Shown here: one piece after another, positions 23,495 through 34,731 of the stretch
Position numbering within the stretch: position 1 is the first letter of the stretch
How the letters are laid out: each line of letters opens with the position of its first letter
Assembly: GCF_021739025.1 (NCBI RefSeq)
Contig: NZ_JAKKOT010000004.1
Coordinates: forward strand, 62,001-126,000
Reading direction: 5' to 3'
Source: Gordonia liuliyuniae
Lineage (GTDB): Bacteria > Actinomycetota > Actinomycetes > Mycobacteriales > Mycobacteriaceae
DNA: 64,000 nt
Position numbers and translations under genes: made by a program
The notes under the pieces: generated by a model
The model's input: only the letters and a program-made list of their open reading frames with translations
Databases searched by the model: none
What the model was told of the DNA's origin: nothing

Positions 23495-25789
23495 GTGGGA
23501 AAGCTCACGAACGCCATGTGGCGCATGCTCGGCGCACAGGCGTCGCGCAATCAGTCGCAGTCCATCTCCCTGATCGAGCAGTCGCACGAACACGCAGAGT
23601 GGGCTGAAGGCCTCACTGACGCCGAATTCGCCGACGCCGCAGCCGATCTGGAGGTTGAGACGACTGAGGGTAGAGCGCGGTTCCTCGCGCTGATCCGGGA
23701 GGCCGGCGGACGCACGGTGTCGATGACTCCGTTCGATGTCCAATTGCAGGGTGCGCTCCGGATGCTCGACGGCGACGTCGTTGAGATGGCGACCGGCGAA
23801 GGCAAGACCCTCGCGGGTGCGATCGCGGCCATCGGTTACGCGCTCGAAGGCAAGCACGTGCACGTCGTCTCGGTGAACGACTATCTTGCAGGTCGCGACG
23901 CGGACTGGATGAAGCCGCTCTACGAGCTGTTCGGCGTCACCGTCGGCGCGCTCTCCGAGCACTCGACTCGCGAGGAACGGCAGGCGGCGTACGCGTGCGA
24001 CGTCACCTACGCGTCGGTCAACGAGATCGGCTTCGACGTGCTCCGCGATCAGCTCGCGCTCCAGGAGAATGAGCTGGTCTCGCCCGCGCCTGAGGTGGTC
24101 ATCGTCGACGAGGCCGACTCGGTGCTTGTCGACGAAGCGCTCGTCCCGCTCATCCTGGCGGGTTCGACCGAGGCCGACACGCCCAACAGCGCGATCCACG
24201 AAGTCGTCTCGCACCTCAAGAGCAAGCACTACGACGTCGACACCGACGAAAAAAACGTGTCGCTCACCGAGGAGGGCGCCCGGTTCGTCGAGGAGACGCT
24301 CGGCGGCATCGACCTCTACGACGCCGAGCACGTCGGGACGACCCTCGTCCATGTCAATGTCGCGCTGTACGCGTACTACCTGCTCGAACGCGACGTTCAC
24401 TACATCGTGCGCGACGGCGGCGTCCACTTGATCAACGCCGCCCGAGGGCGGGTCGCACGCCTGCAGCGCTGGCCCGACGGCGTCCAAGCGGCCGTCGAGT
24501 ACAAGGAAGGCCTCAAGCCGACCGCGTCCGGTGAGGTGATCGACACGATCACGGTGCAGGCGCTGATGGGCCGTTATCCGCGAGTGGCGGGCATGACCGG
24601 CACCGCGATCGCGGCGGGCGAACAGTTGCGCCAGTTCTATGGCCTCGGCGTCTCGCAGATCCCGTCGAACATGCCGAACGTGCGTGAGGACGAACCGGAC
24701 CGGGTCTTCGACAACAAGGCCAACAAGATGGAAGCCGTCGTCGACTACGTCCGCGATGCGCACGAGACCGGACAGCCGGTCCTCATCGGAACGCACGACG
24801 TCGCGCAGTCCGAGGAGCTCGCCTACTTCCTCGACCGCGCAGGGGTCCCGTCGGTGGTCCTCAACGCGAAGAACGATCCGGAGGAGGCGGCGATCATCGC
24901 CGAGGCCGGACGCAAGGGCGCGGTCACCGTGTCCACGCAGATGGCCGGCCGCGGCACCGACATCCGTCTCGGTGGCTCGAAGGGCGACGACGACGAACGC
25001 GAGGAGGTCGTCGAGCTCGGCGGTCTGTGCGTCGTGGGCACCGGACGCTACGAGACCGAACGGCTGGACAATCAGCTCCGCGGCCGGGCAGGCCGGCAGG
25101 GCGACCCCGGCCGTTCGGTGTTCTTCTCCAGCCTGGAGGACCCGCTCGTCACCAAGAACCAGACGCACCTGCGTGACATCCGCCCGATCGACAGCGACGG
25201 TTCGACGGGGCCGCGCGGCGTGGAGATCGTGCAGCAGTCGCAGCGCATCGCCGAGGGCGCCATGCTGCAACTGCACGCCAATACGTGGGACTACAACAAG
25301 CAGGTCAACGAACAGCGCAACTCGATCGTCCGACGCCGCATGACGATCCTGACCACCGAGCAGGCGCTCAGTGATCTGAAGGAGCTCGAAGCCGAGCGGT
25401 ACGAGGAACTGGCCGAGACAGTCGACGACACGGTCCTGCAAGACGTCGCTCGACAGATCGTCCTCTACCACCTCGACCGCGCGTGGGCCGATCATCTCGC
25501 GTACGTGGCCGACGTGCAGGCCAGCATCCATCTGCGCGCTCTCGGTCAGCAGAGCCCCCTCGAAGAGTTCCACAAGTTGATCTTCGCGGAGTTCACCAAG
25601 CTCGTCGACGAGGCGATGACCGCGTCGCGCGAGACGTTCACGACAGCCACGATCACCGCGGACGGGATCGACTTCGCGGACGCCGACATGCACAGGTCGA
25701 CGATGACCTGGACCTACCTGGTGCACGAGAACCACTTCGCGTCGGCGGGTGCACAGGCGATCCAGGGCATCGTGGGCATCTTCCGGTGA
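23495..25789 (+). CDS. secA2: SecA2, accessory preprotein translocase ATPase
   Basis: SecA-type ATPase of 764 residues, shorter than SecA1 and of the mycobacterial SecA2 size. It has Walker [12 protein letters not shown], the DEAD-like [12 protein letters not shown], helicase motif [16 protein letters not shown] and [13 protein letters not shown]. The C-terminal SecB/zinc-binding tail of SecA1 is absent, as expected. In mycobacteria SecA2 exports a small set of proteins, including some without signal peptides, together with the SecYEG channel. GTG at 23495 follows AGGAACAGG. Its stop overlaps the next start (GTGA), and the order secA2-pgsA-like matches M. tuberculosis. Confidence 0.95.
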   Translation: MGKLTNAMWRMLGAQASRNQSQSISLIEQSHEHAEWAEGLTDAEFADAAADLEVETTEGRARFLALIREAGGRTVSMTPFDVQLQGALRMLDGDVVEMATGEGKTLAGAIAAIGYALEGKHVHVVSVNDYLAGRDADWMKPLYELFGVTVGALSEHSTREERQAAYACDVTYASVNEIGFDVLRDQLALQENELVSPAPEVVIVDEADSVLVDEALVPLILAGSTEADTPNSAIHEVVSHLKSKHYDVDTDEKNVSLTEEGARFVEETLGGIDLYDAEHVGTTLVHVNVALYAYYLLERDVHYIVRDGGVHLINAARGRVARLQRWPDGVQAAVEYKEGLKPTASGEVIDTITVQALMGRYPRVAGMTGTAIAAGEQLRQFYGLGVSQIPSNMPNVREDEPDRVFDNKANKMEAVVDYVRDAHETGQPVLIGTHDVAQSEELAYFLDRAGVPSVVLNAKNDPEEAAIIAEAGRKGAVTVSTQMAGRGTDIRLGGSKGDDDEREEVVELGGLCVVGTGRYETERLDNQLRGRAGRQGDPGRSVFFSSLEDPLVTKNQTHLRDIRPIDSDGSTGPRGVEIVQQSQRIAEGAMLQLHANTWDYNKQVNEQRNSIVRRRMTILTTEQALSDLKELEAERYEELAETVDDTVLQDVARQIVLYHLDRAWADHLAYVADVQASIHLRALGQQSPLEEFHKLIFAEFTKLVDEAMTASRETFTTATITADGIDFADADMHRSTMTWTYLVHENHFASAGAQAIQGIVGIFR

Positions 25790-26451
25790 CGTCCGCCTCG
25801 GGCTCGGCCGACGGGCCCGACCCCGACGAGAAAGGTTCAGGGCACTCCGGCGTACCGGAGCCGGGGCGCAGCGATGCGATCTGGACGGTGCCGAATGCAC
25901 TGTCTGTCGCACGCCTGCTGTTGGTCCCGGTCTTCATCTGGCTGCTGCTCGTGGAGGAGTCGGCCGGATGGGCGTTCGTCGTCCTGTTCGTCTCCGGAGT
26001 GACCGACTGGCTCGACGGGAAGTTGGCCCGCTGGCTCGGCCAGTCGTCGAAGCTCGGGGCTCTCCTCGACCCCGCGGCCGATCGGCTGTACGTGATCGTC
26101 GTCCCGATCTGCTTCGGCATCAGAGACTTCGTGCCGTGGTGGCTGATCGGGGTGATCATCGCGCGCGACGTCCTGTTGTTCCTGACCGCGCCTTTGCTGT
26201 CGGCCCGCGGTGTCACCGCACTCCCGACTCTGTACGTAGGCAAGGCTGCGACCTTCGCCCTGATGAGCTCGTTTCCGTGGCTCCTCGCCGGGCACATCGA
26301 CGGGCTGATCGGCACGATCACCTACCCGATCGGGTGGGCGTTCCTGATCTGGGGCGTGGCCATGTACGTGTGGTCCCTCGTCCTCTACTGGGTCCAGACG
26401 ATCGACGTGGTCCGCACGATGCCCCGTGTGGACAGGCGTTCGGCAGCCTGA
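25786..26451 (+). CDS. CDP-alcohol phosphatidyltransferase, PgsA2-like
   Basis: Integral membrane enzyme of 221 residues with the CDP-alcohol phosphotransferase signature spread over [20 protein letters not shown] followed by LDPAADR (D-x2-D-G-x2-A-R-x8-G-x3-D-x3-D, about residues 82-108). About five hydrophobic helices surround it. The family exchanges CMP on a CDP-lipid for an alcohol such as glycerol phosphate, phosphatidylglycerol or inositol phosphate. Position directly after secA2 (GTGA overlap) matches Rv1822/pgsA2, for which glycerophosphate or cardiolipin-type substrates have been suggested. GTG at 25786 is set by the overlap; the frame is open upstream inside secA2. Confidence 0.88.
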   Translation: MTSASGSADGPDPDEKGSGHSGVPEPGRSDAIWTVPNALSVARLLLVPVFIWLLLVEESAGWAFVVLFVSGVTDWLDGKLARWLGQSSKLGALLDPAADRLYVIVVPICFGIRDFVPWWLIGVIIARDVLLFLTAPLLSARGVTALPTLYVGKAATFALMSSFPWLLAGHIDGLIGTITYPIGWAFLIWGVAMYVWSLVLYWVQTIDVVRTMPRVDRRSAA

Positions 26452-26476
26452 TGCGGGCGAACCTCCGACCGGGCGA

Positions 26477-26494
26477 TATGATCGAAGCTCGATC
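26477..26494 (+). promoter_or_regulatory. gcvH: gcvH promoter with overlapping palindrome
   Basis: TATGAT (26477-26482) is a good -10 box about 73 bases before the gcvH start. A 15-bp palindrome GATCGA-AGC-TCGATC (26480-26494) overlaps it and covers the expected transcription start, so it may be an operator. Confidence 0.45.
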
Positions 26495-26554
26495 CGGTTG
26501 GGGGGCTCCTTCGGCTGGCGTTGACGTTCCTCTCGAACCAGAAAGGCAGATTCC

Positions 26555-26959
26555 GTGAGCGACACCAAGATCCCGGAGAACCTGCGGTACACCGCCGAGC
26601 ATGAGTGGGTGACCAAGGTCGGCGATAAGACGGTCCGCATCGGCATCACCGACTTCGCGCAGGACGCACTCGGTGACGTCGTGTTCGTACAGCTTCCCGA
26701 CACCGACTCGGTCGTCGAGACCGGGGAGTCGTTCGCAGAGGTCGAATCGACCAAATCGGTCTCAGACATCTTCGGTCCGCTCGACGGCACGATCGCGGCG
26801 GCGAACGACGCGCTCGAGGGGGCGCCCGAACTCGTCAACTCGTCGCCGTACGACGACGGATGGCTCGTCGAGATCACCGTCGCCGACGGTGTCGACCTCG
26901 ACGCGCTGCTCGCCGATCTGCTCGATGCCGCGGGCTATGCGGCCGTGGTCGGAAGCTGA
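26555..26959 (+). CDS. gcvH: Glycine cleavage system H protein
   Basis: Lipoyl carrier of 134 residues. The lipoyl-lysine motif VESTKSVSDIF places Lys67 in the expected loop, flanked by EHEWVTKVGDKTVRIGIT and by the C-terminal GWLVEITV. It shuttles the aminomethyl group from GcvP to GcvT and hydrogen to the lipoamide dehydrogenase. GTG at 26555 has an AAAGGCAG site. In this window gcvP lies 3.3 kb downstream on the same strand and no gcvT is present, the dispersed arrangement known from mycobacteria. A hairpin at 26998-27016 follows the stop. Confidence 0.95.
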   Translation: MSDTKIPENLRYTAEHEWVTKVGDKTVRIGITDFAQDALGDVVFVQLPDTDSVVETGESFAEVESTKSVSDIFGPLDGTIAAANDALEGAPELVNSSPYDDGWLVEITVADGVDLDALLADLLDAAGYAAVVGS

Positions 26960-26997
26960 ACGATTCGCTAACGATCCGTCACGTCAGCGTCGACGAG

Positions 26998-27016
26998 CCC
27001 GCCGTTTGTCGGCGGG
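26998..27016 (+). terminator. Terminator-like hairpin after gcvH
   Basis: CCCGCCG-TTTGT-CGGCGGG forms a perfect 7-bp stem 39 bases after the gcvH stop. No T-run follows directly. The next promoter begins six bases later. Confidence 0.55.
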
Positions 27017-27022
27017 GGCGGA

Positions 27023-27028
27023 TATGAT
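27023..27028 (+). promoter_or_regulatory. garA: -10 box of the garA promoter
   Basis: TATGAT at 27023-27028 in the context GATATGATTTTG would give a leader of about 190 bases before garA. The leader contains a small GTTCG-AGAG-CGAAC stem near 27084. The same GATATGAT sequence serves as -10 in front of gcvH. Confidence 0.4.
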
Positions 27029-27221
27029 TTTGTAGTTCGTTCAATCGCGCTCAACCCGGGCGGCGATCGAGCAGAAGACGGTAGGTTCGAGAGCGAACGT
27101 TCGTCCTGCCGTACGACGTGCGTTTCAGCGGCGAAGCGCATCTGGAACGCATATGAGAAATGGCGAAGTGGTCGCCGACCCCGGAATCCCGGGCGCCGAC
27201 CGCAGTGGTTAAGGAGATGTG

Positions 27222-27680
27222 GTGACCGGTAACGACAACGGCTATGAGGCGCCTGTGGAGACGACTTCGGTCTTCCGGGAAGAGTTCATCAAGGAGATCG
27301 ACGCGCCGGCGACGTCGGCTGAGCCAGGCGATACCGGTGTCGAGCGCTTGTCGCCCGGGACCGCGCTGCTCATCGTCAAGCGAGGACCGAACGCCGGTTC
27401 GCGCTTCCTGCTCGACCAGGCGGCGACCTCGTCCGGCCGCCACCCCGACAGCGACATCTTCCTCGACGATGTGACGGTCAGCCGTCGCCATGCCGAGTTC
27501 CGCCGTGAAGGAGACGATTTCCAGGTCGTCGACGTCGGCAGCCTGAACGGTACGTACGTCAACCGCGAGCCGGTCGACACCGCGACGCTCGCCAACGGCG
27601 ATGAGGTCCAGATCGGCAAGTTCCGACTGGTGTTCCTGGCCGGCCCGCGCGCCGGGGAAGCCGGCACCGCCGCATCGTGA
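27222..27680 (+). CDS. garA: GarA, FHA-domain regulator of 2-oxoglutarate metabolism
   Basis: Small FHA protein of 152 residues. The N-terminal phospho-switch ETTSVFREEF (Thr14/Thr15) is conserved with M. tuberculosis GarA and C. glutamicum OdhI, followed by an FHA domain (about 45-135; SGRHPDSDIF, VSRRHAEF, SLNGTYVNREP). Unphosphorylated GarA binds and inhibits 2-oxoglutarate dehydrogenase and adjusts glutamate enzymes; phosphorylation by PknG or PknB makes the FHA domain bind its own tail and turns this off. GTG at 27222 fits the AAGGAG site at 27211-27216 better than the GTG three bases earlier. The stop overlaps the next start (GTGA). Confidence 0.96.
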   Translation: MTGNDNGYEAPVETTSVFREEFIKEIDAPATSAEPGDTGVERLSPGTALLIVKRGPNAGSRFLLDQAATSSGRHPDSDIFLDDVTVSRRHAEFRREGDDFQVVDVGSLNGTYVNREPVDTATLANGDEVQIGKFRLVFLAGPRAGEAGTAAS

Positions 27681-28405
27681 CCTCCTCGGCTGCACGGTCG
27701 GACGCGCGCGGCGACAGGACTATGTCCATCGGAGCCGTTCTCGCGGTCTTGTCGGAAGACTTTCCGGACGTGACGATCTCCAAGATTCGCTTTCTCGAAG
27801 CGGAGGGGCTCGTCACACCGGACCGCGCGCCGTCGGGTTACCGGCGGTTCAGCGACGCAGACTGCGAGCGGCTGCGTTTCGTCCTCACCGCGCAGCGGGA
27901 CCGCTACCTTCCGCTCAAGGTGATCCGCGAGCAGCTGGATGCGATCGACGCGCAGGCGATGGACACGACGGGCGGAGCTCGGCTGCTCTCGTCGGCACGG
28001 ACGGCGGTCGCTCCGGCGACGGACTTCTCCTCGCGTGGCGGCCGTGTCTCCCGGGAGTCACTCATCGAGCGGACGGGCGTCGACTCGGCGTTCATCGCCG
28101 AACTCATGCGGAACGGCCTGCTGTCCGCGGGGCCGGGCGGGTTCTTCGACGAGGATGCGGTGCGTCTGGTCGAGGCTGCTGCGGCGCTCGCGAACTTCGG
28201 TGTCGAGACTCGGCATCTGCGGGCGTTCAAAGTGAGCGCCGACCGTGAAGCCGGGCTCGTCGCTCAGATCGCGGGACCGATCGCCAAGGGCAAGGGGACC
28301 GGTGCGCGCGATCGAGCCGAAGAACTCGTCCGTGAAATGGCCGCACTGTCGGTGACGCTGCACACGCAGCTCGTGAAGGCTGCCGTGCGTTCCGCGCTCG
28401 ACTGA
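27677..28405 (+). CDS. ftsR: MerR-type regulator, FtsR/Rv1828 family
   Basis: Regulator of 242 residues with a MerR helix-turn-helix and wing (about 16-85): FPDVTISKIRFLEAEGLV and PSGYRRFSDADCERLRF. A long helical C-terminal half with a second winged-helix-like region follows, as in Rv1828 and C. glutamicum FtsR (Cg1631). FtsR activates ftsZ expression and so links to cell division (established in C. glutamicum). The GTGA overlap with garA shows translational coupling. An AACCT/AGGTT palindrome at 29115-29131 in front of the second merR gene is a possible target. A true start at the internal ATG 45 bases downstream is also possible. Confidence 0.88.
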   Translation: MTSSAARSDARGDRTMSIGAVLAVLSEDFPDVTISKIRFLEAEGLVTPDRAPSGYRRFSDADCERLRFVLTAQRDRYLPLKVIREQLDAIDAQAMDTTGGARLLSSARTAVAPATDFSSRGGRVSRESLIERTGVDSAFIAELMRNGLLSAGPGGFFDEDAVRLVEAAAALANFGVETRHLRAFKVSADREAGLVAQIAGPIAKGKGTGARDRAEELVREMAALSVTLHTQLVKAAVRSALD

Positions 28406-28439
28406 CCGTTCACGGAACGACTTTCAAGGAGACACGATC

Positions 28440-28961
28440 ATGGGCGAGATGCGAATCGTCGGCATCCGGGTGGAGCCGCCGCAGAACCAGCCTGTCCTGC
28501 TGCTGCGCGAAGTGAGGGGCTCCCGGTATCTGCCGATCTGGATCGGTCAGAGCGAAGCGGCGTCGATCGCCCTCGAGCAGCGGGGCGTCGAGCCGCCTCG
28601 CCCGCTCACCCACGACCTGATCGAGCGGATCGTCGAGGCGTTCGACCAGACTCTCGTCGAGGTGCGGATCGTCGACATGCGCGAAGGCACGTTCTATGCG
28701 GAGATGGTCTTCGACGGGGACGTCGTCGTCGAAGCCCGGCCGTCGGACGCGATCGCTGTCGCCATGCGGATGGGTGCGCCCATCGTCGCCGCCGACGACG
28801 TGCTCGACGACGCGGGCCTGTTGATCCCCGACGAGGACGACGCGTCCGTCGAGGGCGGGGCGGAGGAGTCGAGCGAAGAAGAAGTCGAAGCGTTCCGCGA
28901 GTTCCTCGACCAGATCTCTCCGGAAGACTTCCTCGGCCCGGACGGTCCCGCTGCGGGCTGA
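28440..28961 (+). CDS. BFN-domain bifunctional nuclease family protein
   Basis: Cytosolic protein of 173 residues of the BFN (DUF151) family, Rv1829-like. The domain spans about residues 3-135 with RYLPIWIGQSEAASIALEQRG, RPLTHDLIERIVEAFDQTL and ARPSDAIAVAMRMGAPI. Its C-terminal 45 residues form an acidic tail (ESSEEEVEAFREFLDQISPEDF). Plant and archaeal relatives have DNase/RNase activity, but the bacterial role is not settled. ATG at 28440 has AAGGAG eight bases upstream. It lies 34 bases after the ftsR-like gene in the conserved garA block. Confidence 0.9.
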   Translation: MGEMRIVGIRVEPPQNQPVLLLREVRGSRYLPIWIGQSEAASIALEQRGVEPPRPLTHDLIERIVEAFDQTLVEVRIVDMREGTFYAEMVFDGDVVVEARPSDAIAVAMRMGAPIVAADDVLDDAGLLIPDEDDASVEGGAEESSEEEVEAFREFLDQISPEDFLGPDGPAAG

Positions 28962-29114
28962 CGGGCGGGGCTCGGTGCGCCGGAGCCGGCCGCGGAGCGC
29001 GACCAGCGAGAAGGCGACTAATGCCGCCATCTGCCGCCACTCCAGTCACACGAGTAACACCAGCCCCTTTGGTAACGGAATAGTCACCGCAGGATCACCG
29101 TTGGCGTACGGCTG

Positions 29115-29131
29115 AACCTAAAGTTGAGGTT
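29115..29131. promoter_or_regulatory. Candidate MerR-family operator
   Basis: AACCTAAAGTTGAGGTT is a 17-bp palindrome with seven of eight pairs matching. MerR-family proteins bind such centred inverted repeats between promoter boxes. It lies 155 bases before one merR gene and 700 bases after another, so either could bind it. Confidence 0.45.
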
Positions 29132-29185
29132 TACGGTGTGTTGCGTTGATCGGGCCTCGTATTCCTCATAGTTTCTTACTCGACC

Positions 29186-29205
29186 CCGGAGCGGTTTCGC
29201 TCCGG
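29186..29205 (+). promoter_or_regulatory. Strong hairpin in merR leader
   Basis: CCGGAGCG-GTTT-CGCTCCGG is a perfect 8-bp stem with a 4-base loop, 80 bases before the start codon. Without a T-run it is more likely a leader RNA structure than a simple terminator. Confidence 0.5.
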
Positions 29206-29285
29206 TACAACACACATCGACCGTGTGCGGGAGTACCCTTGCAGAAGGACTCACGGCCAGGGTCCAGTTGCGCGAGGGAGTAACC

Positions 29286-29891
29286 GTGGGCGACAAGCCG
29301 ACCGATCTTCGGACCGAAGGTGTCACCGAGCCCGTTCAGGGCGGTCTGGATGACATCGCCCCGGGTCTGTTCCCCAACGACACCGTCCCCGACGAACTCG
29401 TCGGCTACCGGGTCCCCACCGCATGCCAGATCGCAGGCATCACGTACCGCCAGCTCGATTACTGGGCTCGCACGCAACTCGTCGTGCCGTCGATCCGTGG
29501 TGCGGGCGGATCTGGCACGCAGCGGCTGTACTCGTTCAAGGACATCCTCGTCCTCAAGATCGTGAAGCGCCTGCTCGACACCGGCATCTCGCTGCAGAAC
29601 ATCAGAGTCGCCGTCGATCACCTCCGCCGTCGCGGAGTCGAGGACCTCGCGCGCATCACCCTCTTCTCCGACGGCACCACCGTCTACGAGTGCACGTCGG
29701 CCGAAGAGGTCGTCGACCTCCTGCAGGGGGGCCAGGGCGTGTTCGGCATCGCCGTCTCCGGCGCCATGCGTGAACTCACCGGCACGATCGCCGACTTCCC
29801 GGCCGAGCGCGCCGACGGTGGCGTCAACGAGTCCTCGCCCGAAGACGAACTGGCTGCTCGCCGCAAGAATCGCACCCGCAAGACCGGTTAA
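29286..29891 (+). CDS. MerR-type regulator, Rv1830 family
   Basis: Regulator of 201 residues. A MerR helix-turn-helix starts at about residue 40 (YRVPTACQIAGITYRQLDYW) and continues with RLYSFKDILVLKIVKRLLDTG. It is followed by SLQNIRVAVDHLRRRG and a small C-terminal domain ending in a basic tail (ARRKNRTRKTG). The M. tuberculosis orthologue Rv1830 (called McdR or resR in recent work, as I recall) controls cell division and antibiotic recovery. GTG at 29286 follows GAGGGAG; longer starts would run through the leader hairpin. A terminator-like stem follows the stop directly. Confidence 0.9.
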   Translation: MGDKPTDLRTEGVTEPVQGGLDDIAPGLFPNDTVPDELVGYRVPTACQIAGITYRQLDYWARTQLVVPSIRGAGGSGTQRLYSFKDILVLKIVKRLLDTGISLQNIRVAVDHLRRRGVEDLARITLFSDGTTVYECTSAEEVVDLLQGGQGVFGIAVSGAMRELTGTIADFPAERADGGVNESSPEDELAARRKNRTRKTG

Positions 29892-29892
29892 C

Positions 29893-29920
29893 CGTCTCCG
29901 CGCCGGCGGGTGCGGAGACG
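29893..29920 (+). terminator. Terminator-like hairpin after the second merR gene
   Basis: CGTCTCCGC (29893-29901) and GCGGAGACG (29912-29920) are perfect complements with a 10-base loop, starting right after the stop codon. There is no T-run. Confidence 0.55.
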
Positions 29921-30035
29921 ACCGCTCGCCGAGCGGGCCATGCTCGACGTTCGGATGGGCTCGATGTTCGGGTGGGCTCGCGGTGGGCGGAGGCCCGTCG
30001 CCGAGTGTTGGTATCCTGGCCGTGCGTCGCTAGGC

Positions 30036-30235
30036 CACGGGAGAGCGTCGTCCGATCACCTCGGGCGGCCGCCGAAGGAGCAACACCTCTCCGTCAAACT
30101 CTCAGGCACCCGGACCGTGGCATGGACGGCGTCTCTGGAAAGCGACGGGTCCGCCCGTCCGCCCACGGTGAAAGGCCGCGGCCACCCGCAGCCGAATCTC
30201 TCAGGCGTCGCCCGGCGACATGGACAGAGGGGGAG
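30036..30235 (+). promoter_or_regulatory. Tandem glycine riboswitch upstream of gcvP
   Basis: Two adjacent glycine-aptamer-like segments lie in the gcvP leader. The first has GGGAGAG, CGCCGAAGGAGCAA (30070-30083) and CTCTCAGGCA (30099-30108); the second repeats CTCTCAGGC (30198-30206) and ends in GGACAGAGGGGG. These are the conserved core motifs of the glycine (gcvT) riboswitch family. Upstream, TATCCT at 30012-30017 is a likely -10 box. Excess glycine should switch on glycine cleavage. The boundaries are approximate. Confidence 0.85.
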
Positions 30236-30258
30236 GGCCCAGTCCGGGCGCAGCGCTC

Positions 30259-30280
30259 GGACCTGAAGACAGTTAGGTCC
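30259..30280 (+). promoter_or_regulatory. Possible riboswitch expression platform hairpin
   Basis: GGACCT (30259-30264) and AGGTCC (30275-30280) pair across a 10-base loop directly before the gcvP GTG at 30286. The AGG in the right arm is the only Shine-Dalgarno-like sequence for gcvP, so the stem would hide it. A control at translation is therefore plausible. Confidence 0.45.
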
Positions 30281-30285
30281 TGCCC

Positions 30286-33177
<2,892 letters not shown>

Positions 33178-33209
33178 GGATCGACTGAACTGCCGACGAA
33201 GACTACGGG

Positions 33210-33249
33210 CGGTCCGGTCAATTCTTCTGGAGGAGAAATGACCGGACCG
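33210..33249. terminator. Bidirectional terminator between gcvP and hsaD
   Basis: CGGTCCGGTCA (33210-33220) and TGACCGGACCG (33239-33249) form a perfect 11-bp stem, and the 18-base loop pairs further. It serves both convergent genes; its right half overlaps the last codons of the minus-strand gene. Confidence 0.75.
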
Positions 33250-34090
33250 TGCGTTCGAAGTCTGCCTTGGCTTCGATCATCGCCCAGTGCCCGCAGTTCG
33301 GGAACACGTGGAGCTCGACGTTCGGGATGAGGCGCATGGGAATGAGCGCCATGTCGAGCGGGCTGACTCGATCGTCTCGTCCCCACGTGATGAGCGTCTT
33401 GGCCCGCACCTTGTGAAGCATGGACCACTGTGGGGGAGCGTCCGACTCGTGCATCGCTCGCATCATCTCGGTGAACGCGACCCGGCCGTACATTCGACGC
33501 GCGCTCTCCAGCGCGATCGGATCGACGGCGAGTCGCCAGCGCTCCTCGATCAGCTGCTCGGTCACGACCGCCGGGTCGTAGACCATCGAGTTCAGCCACT
33601 GGGTCAGCGCCTCTCGTGTCGGGTTCTCGGCGAACTCCTGCAGCAGCTTGATTCCTTCGCCCGGGCCGGCGCTGAAGATGTTGCGACCGATGCCGCCGAT
33701 CGTCACCAGTTTGCCGATCCGGCCGGGATGCGCGAGGTCATAGCCGATGCCGACGCCCCCACCCATTGAGTTGCCGACCACGTCGAACGTCTCCAACTCG
33801 AGTTCGTCGACGAATAGCTCCAGCGCACTCAATGCAGTGGACATCGGGTGTCCGCCCCAATCGTCACTGACTCCGAAGCCGGGGAACTCCAGAACGAGGC
33901 ATCGAAAATGCTCACCGAACACACTGATGTTGCCGCGAAAGTTGCGCCAGCCCGACACACCCGGGCCCGAGCCGTGGAGCAGCACGAGCGGCGGGCCGTC
34001 CCCGTACTCGTGATAGCGGAGAACGCCATTGTGAGTGGGTAGTTCACGCAGAGTCGCGTCGTAATCGGGAAAGACCGGAGTCGCGGTCAC
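33218..34090 (-). CDS. hsaD: HsaD-type C-C bond hydrolase (meta-cleavage product hydrolase)
   Basis: Alpha/beta hydrolase of 290 residues. The catalytic triad can be read as Ser in VGNSMGGG, Asp in WGRDDRVSP and His in NCGHWAMIEA; LLHGSGPGVSGW forms the oxyanion region. These features and the neighbours point to the BphD/HsaD family, which splits the ring-cleaved secosteroid (4,9-DSHA in cholesterol breakdown) into two acids. GTG at 34090 has GAAGGAGGA upstream and overlaps the previous stop (GTGA). It is the last gene of an operon starting with kshA. The precise steroid substrate is not known. Confidence 0.82.
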   Translation of the reverse strand: MTATPVFPDYDATLRELPTHNGVLRYHEYGDGPPLVLLHGSGPGVSGWRNFRGNISVFGEHFRCLVLEFPGFGVSDDWGGHPMSTALSALELFVDELELETFDVVGNSMGGGVGIGYDLAHPGRIGKLVTIGGIGRNIFSAGPGEGIKLLQEFAENPTREALTQWLNSMVYDPAVVTEQLIEERWRLAVDPIALESARRMYGRVAFTEMMRAMHESDAPPQWSMLHKVRAKTLITWGRDDRVSPLDMALIPMRLIPNVELHVFPNCGHWAMIEAKADFERTVRSFLLQKN

Positions 34091-34731
34091 GAGTCCTCCT
34101 TCGGGACGTCTTGTGCTCGGTATGCGGTGGTGTCGCGAGCCGATCGCCGACTCGGGTCGTGCAGATTCTCGAAGGCGCCGCGGTAGAAGAGGAGTGGGCC
34201 GCCTGTTGCATTCGCAGACAGGCCGGTCACCCGGCACACGACGATGGTGTGGTCGCCTGCGTCGTGCTCGGATTGGACGGTAGCCTCCACATGTGCGAGC
34301 GCGGAGTCGATGAGCGGTGCGCCATTGCGCGCCGGCCGGTGGTCGACACCGGCGAATTTGTCGACCCCCGATCGTGCGAACTGGCGGCAAAGGTCTCCCT
34401 GCTGGTCGGCGAGCACGTTGATGCAGACATTTCCGCCGCGTCGAAGCCGTGGCCAACTCGTCGATGTCTTGGCCGGACAGAATGCCACGAGCGGCGGCTC
34501 GAGCGAGACCGATACGACTGTTTGGCAAGTGAGCCCGATGGGATCCCGTCCTTCGTAGGCGGTGATGACTGCGATACCCGTCGCGAAATGGCCCATGACC
34601 TCTCGCAGCAGATCCGATGAGATCTGGGTTGCCGGCGCGACAGTCGTCGATTCAGGCGTCGGAACTGTGGTGAGGGTGCTGTGCATGCGTGCTCCCATGG
34701 TCGGTCTCCAGGCATCGCTGGTGATGGTCAA
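34087..34731 (-). CDS. hsaB: HsaB-type flavin reductase component
   Basis: Flavin reductase-domain protein of 214 residues (about 45-190): LREVMGHFATGIAVITA, GLTCQTVVSVSLEPPLVAFCPA, INVLADQQGDLCRQFA and the late DHTIVVCRVTGL are typical. HsaB supplies reduced flavin to the HsaA monooxygenase that hydroxylates the phenolic A-ring. An N-terminal extension of about 35 residues is Thr-rich and not part of the domain, so an internal start is possible. The ATG at 34731 was kept because it overlaps the upstream stop (ATGA). Its likely partner HsaA lies about 9 kb away in a second operon. Confidence 0.8.
   Translation of the reverse strand: MTITSDAWRPTMGARMHSTLTTVPTPESTTVAPATQISSDLLREVMGHFATGIAVITAYEGRDPIGLTCQTVVSVSLEPPLVAFCPAKTSTSWPRLRRGGNVCINVLADQQGDLCRQFARSGVDKFAGVDHRPARNGAPLIDSALAHVEATVQSEHDAGDHTIVVCRVTGLSANATGGPLLFYRGAFENLHDPSRRSARDTTAYRAQDVPKEDS

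Larger units (their letters stand above)
28962..29285 (+). other. 324-bp leader region before the second merR gene
   Basis: No gene is seen. The region contains an imperfect 17-bp palindrome (29115-29131), a strong 8-bp-stem hairpin (29186-29205) and the GAGGGAG ribosome-binding site just before the GTG at 29286. It is relatively AT-rich around 29080-29180, as expected of a promoter. Confidence 0.6.

Noticed and set aside
23492..25912. 806-codon open frame on the minus strand across secA2
   Set aside because: It is the antisense shadow of secA2, typical of high-GC third-position bias. Its product has no recognisable motif and secA2 is certain.
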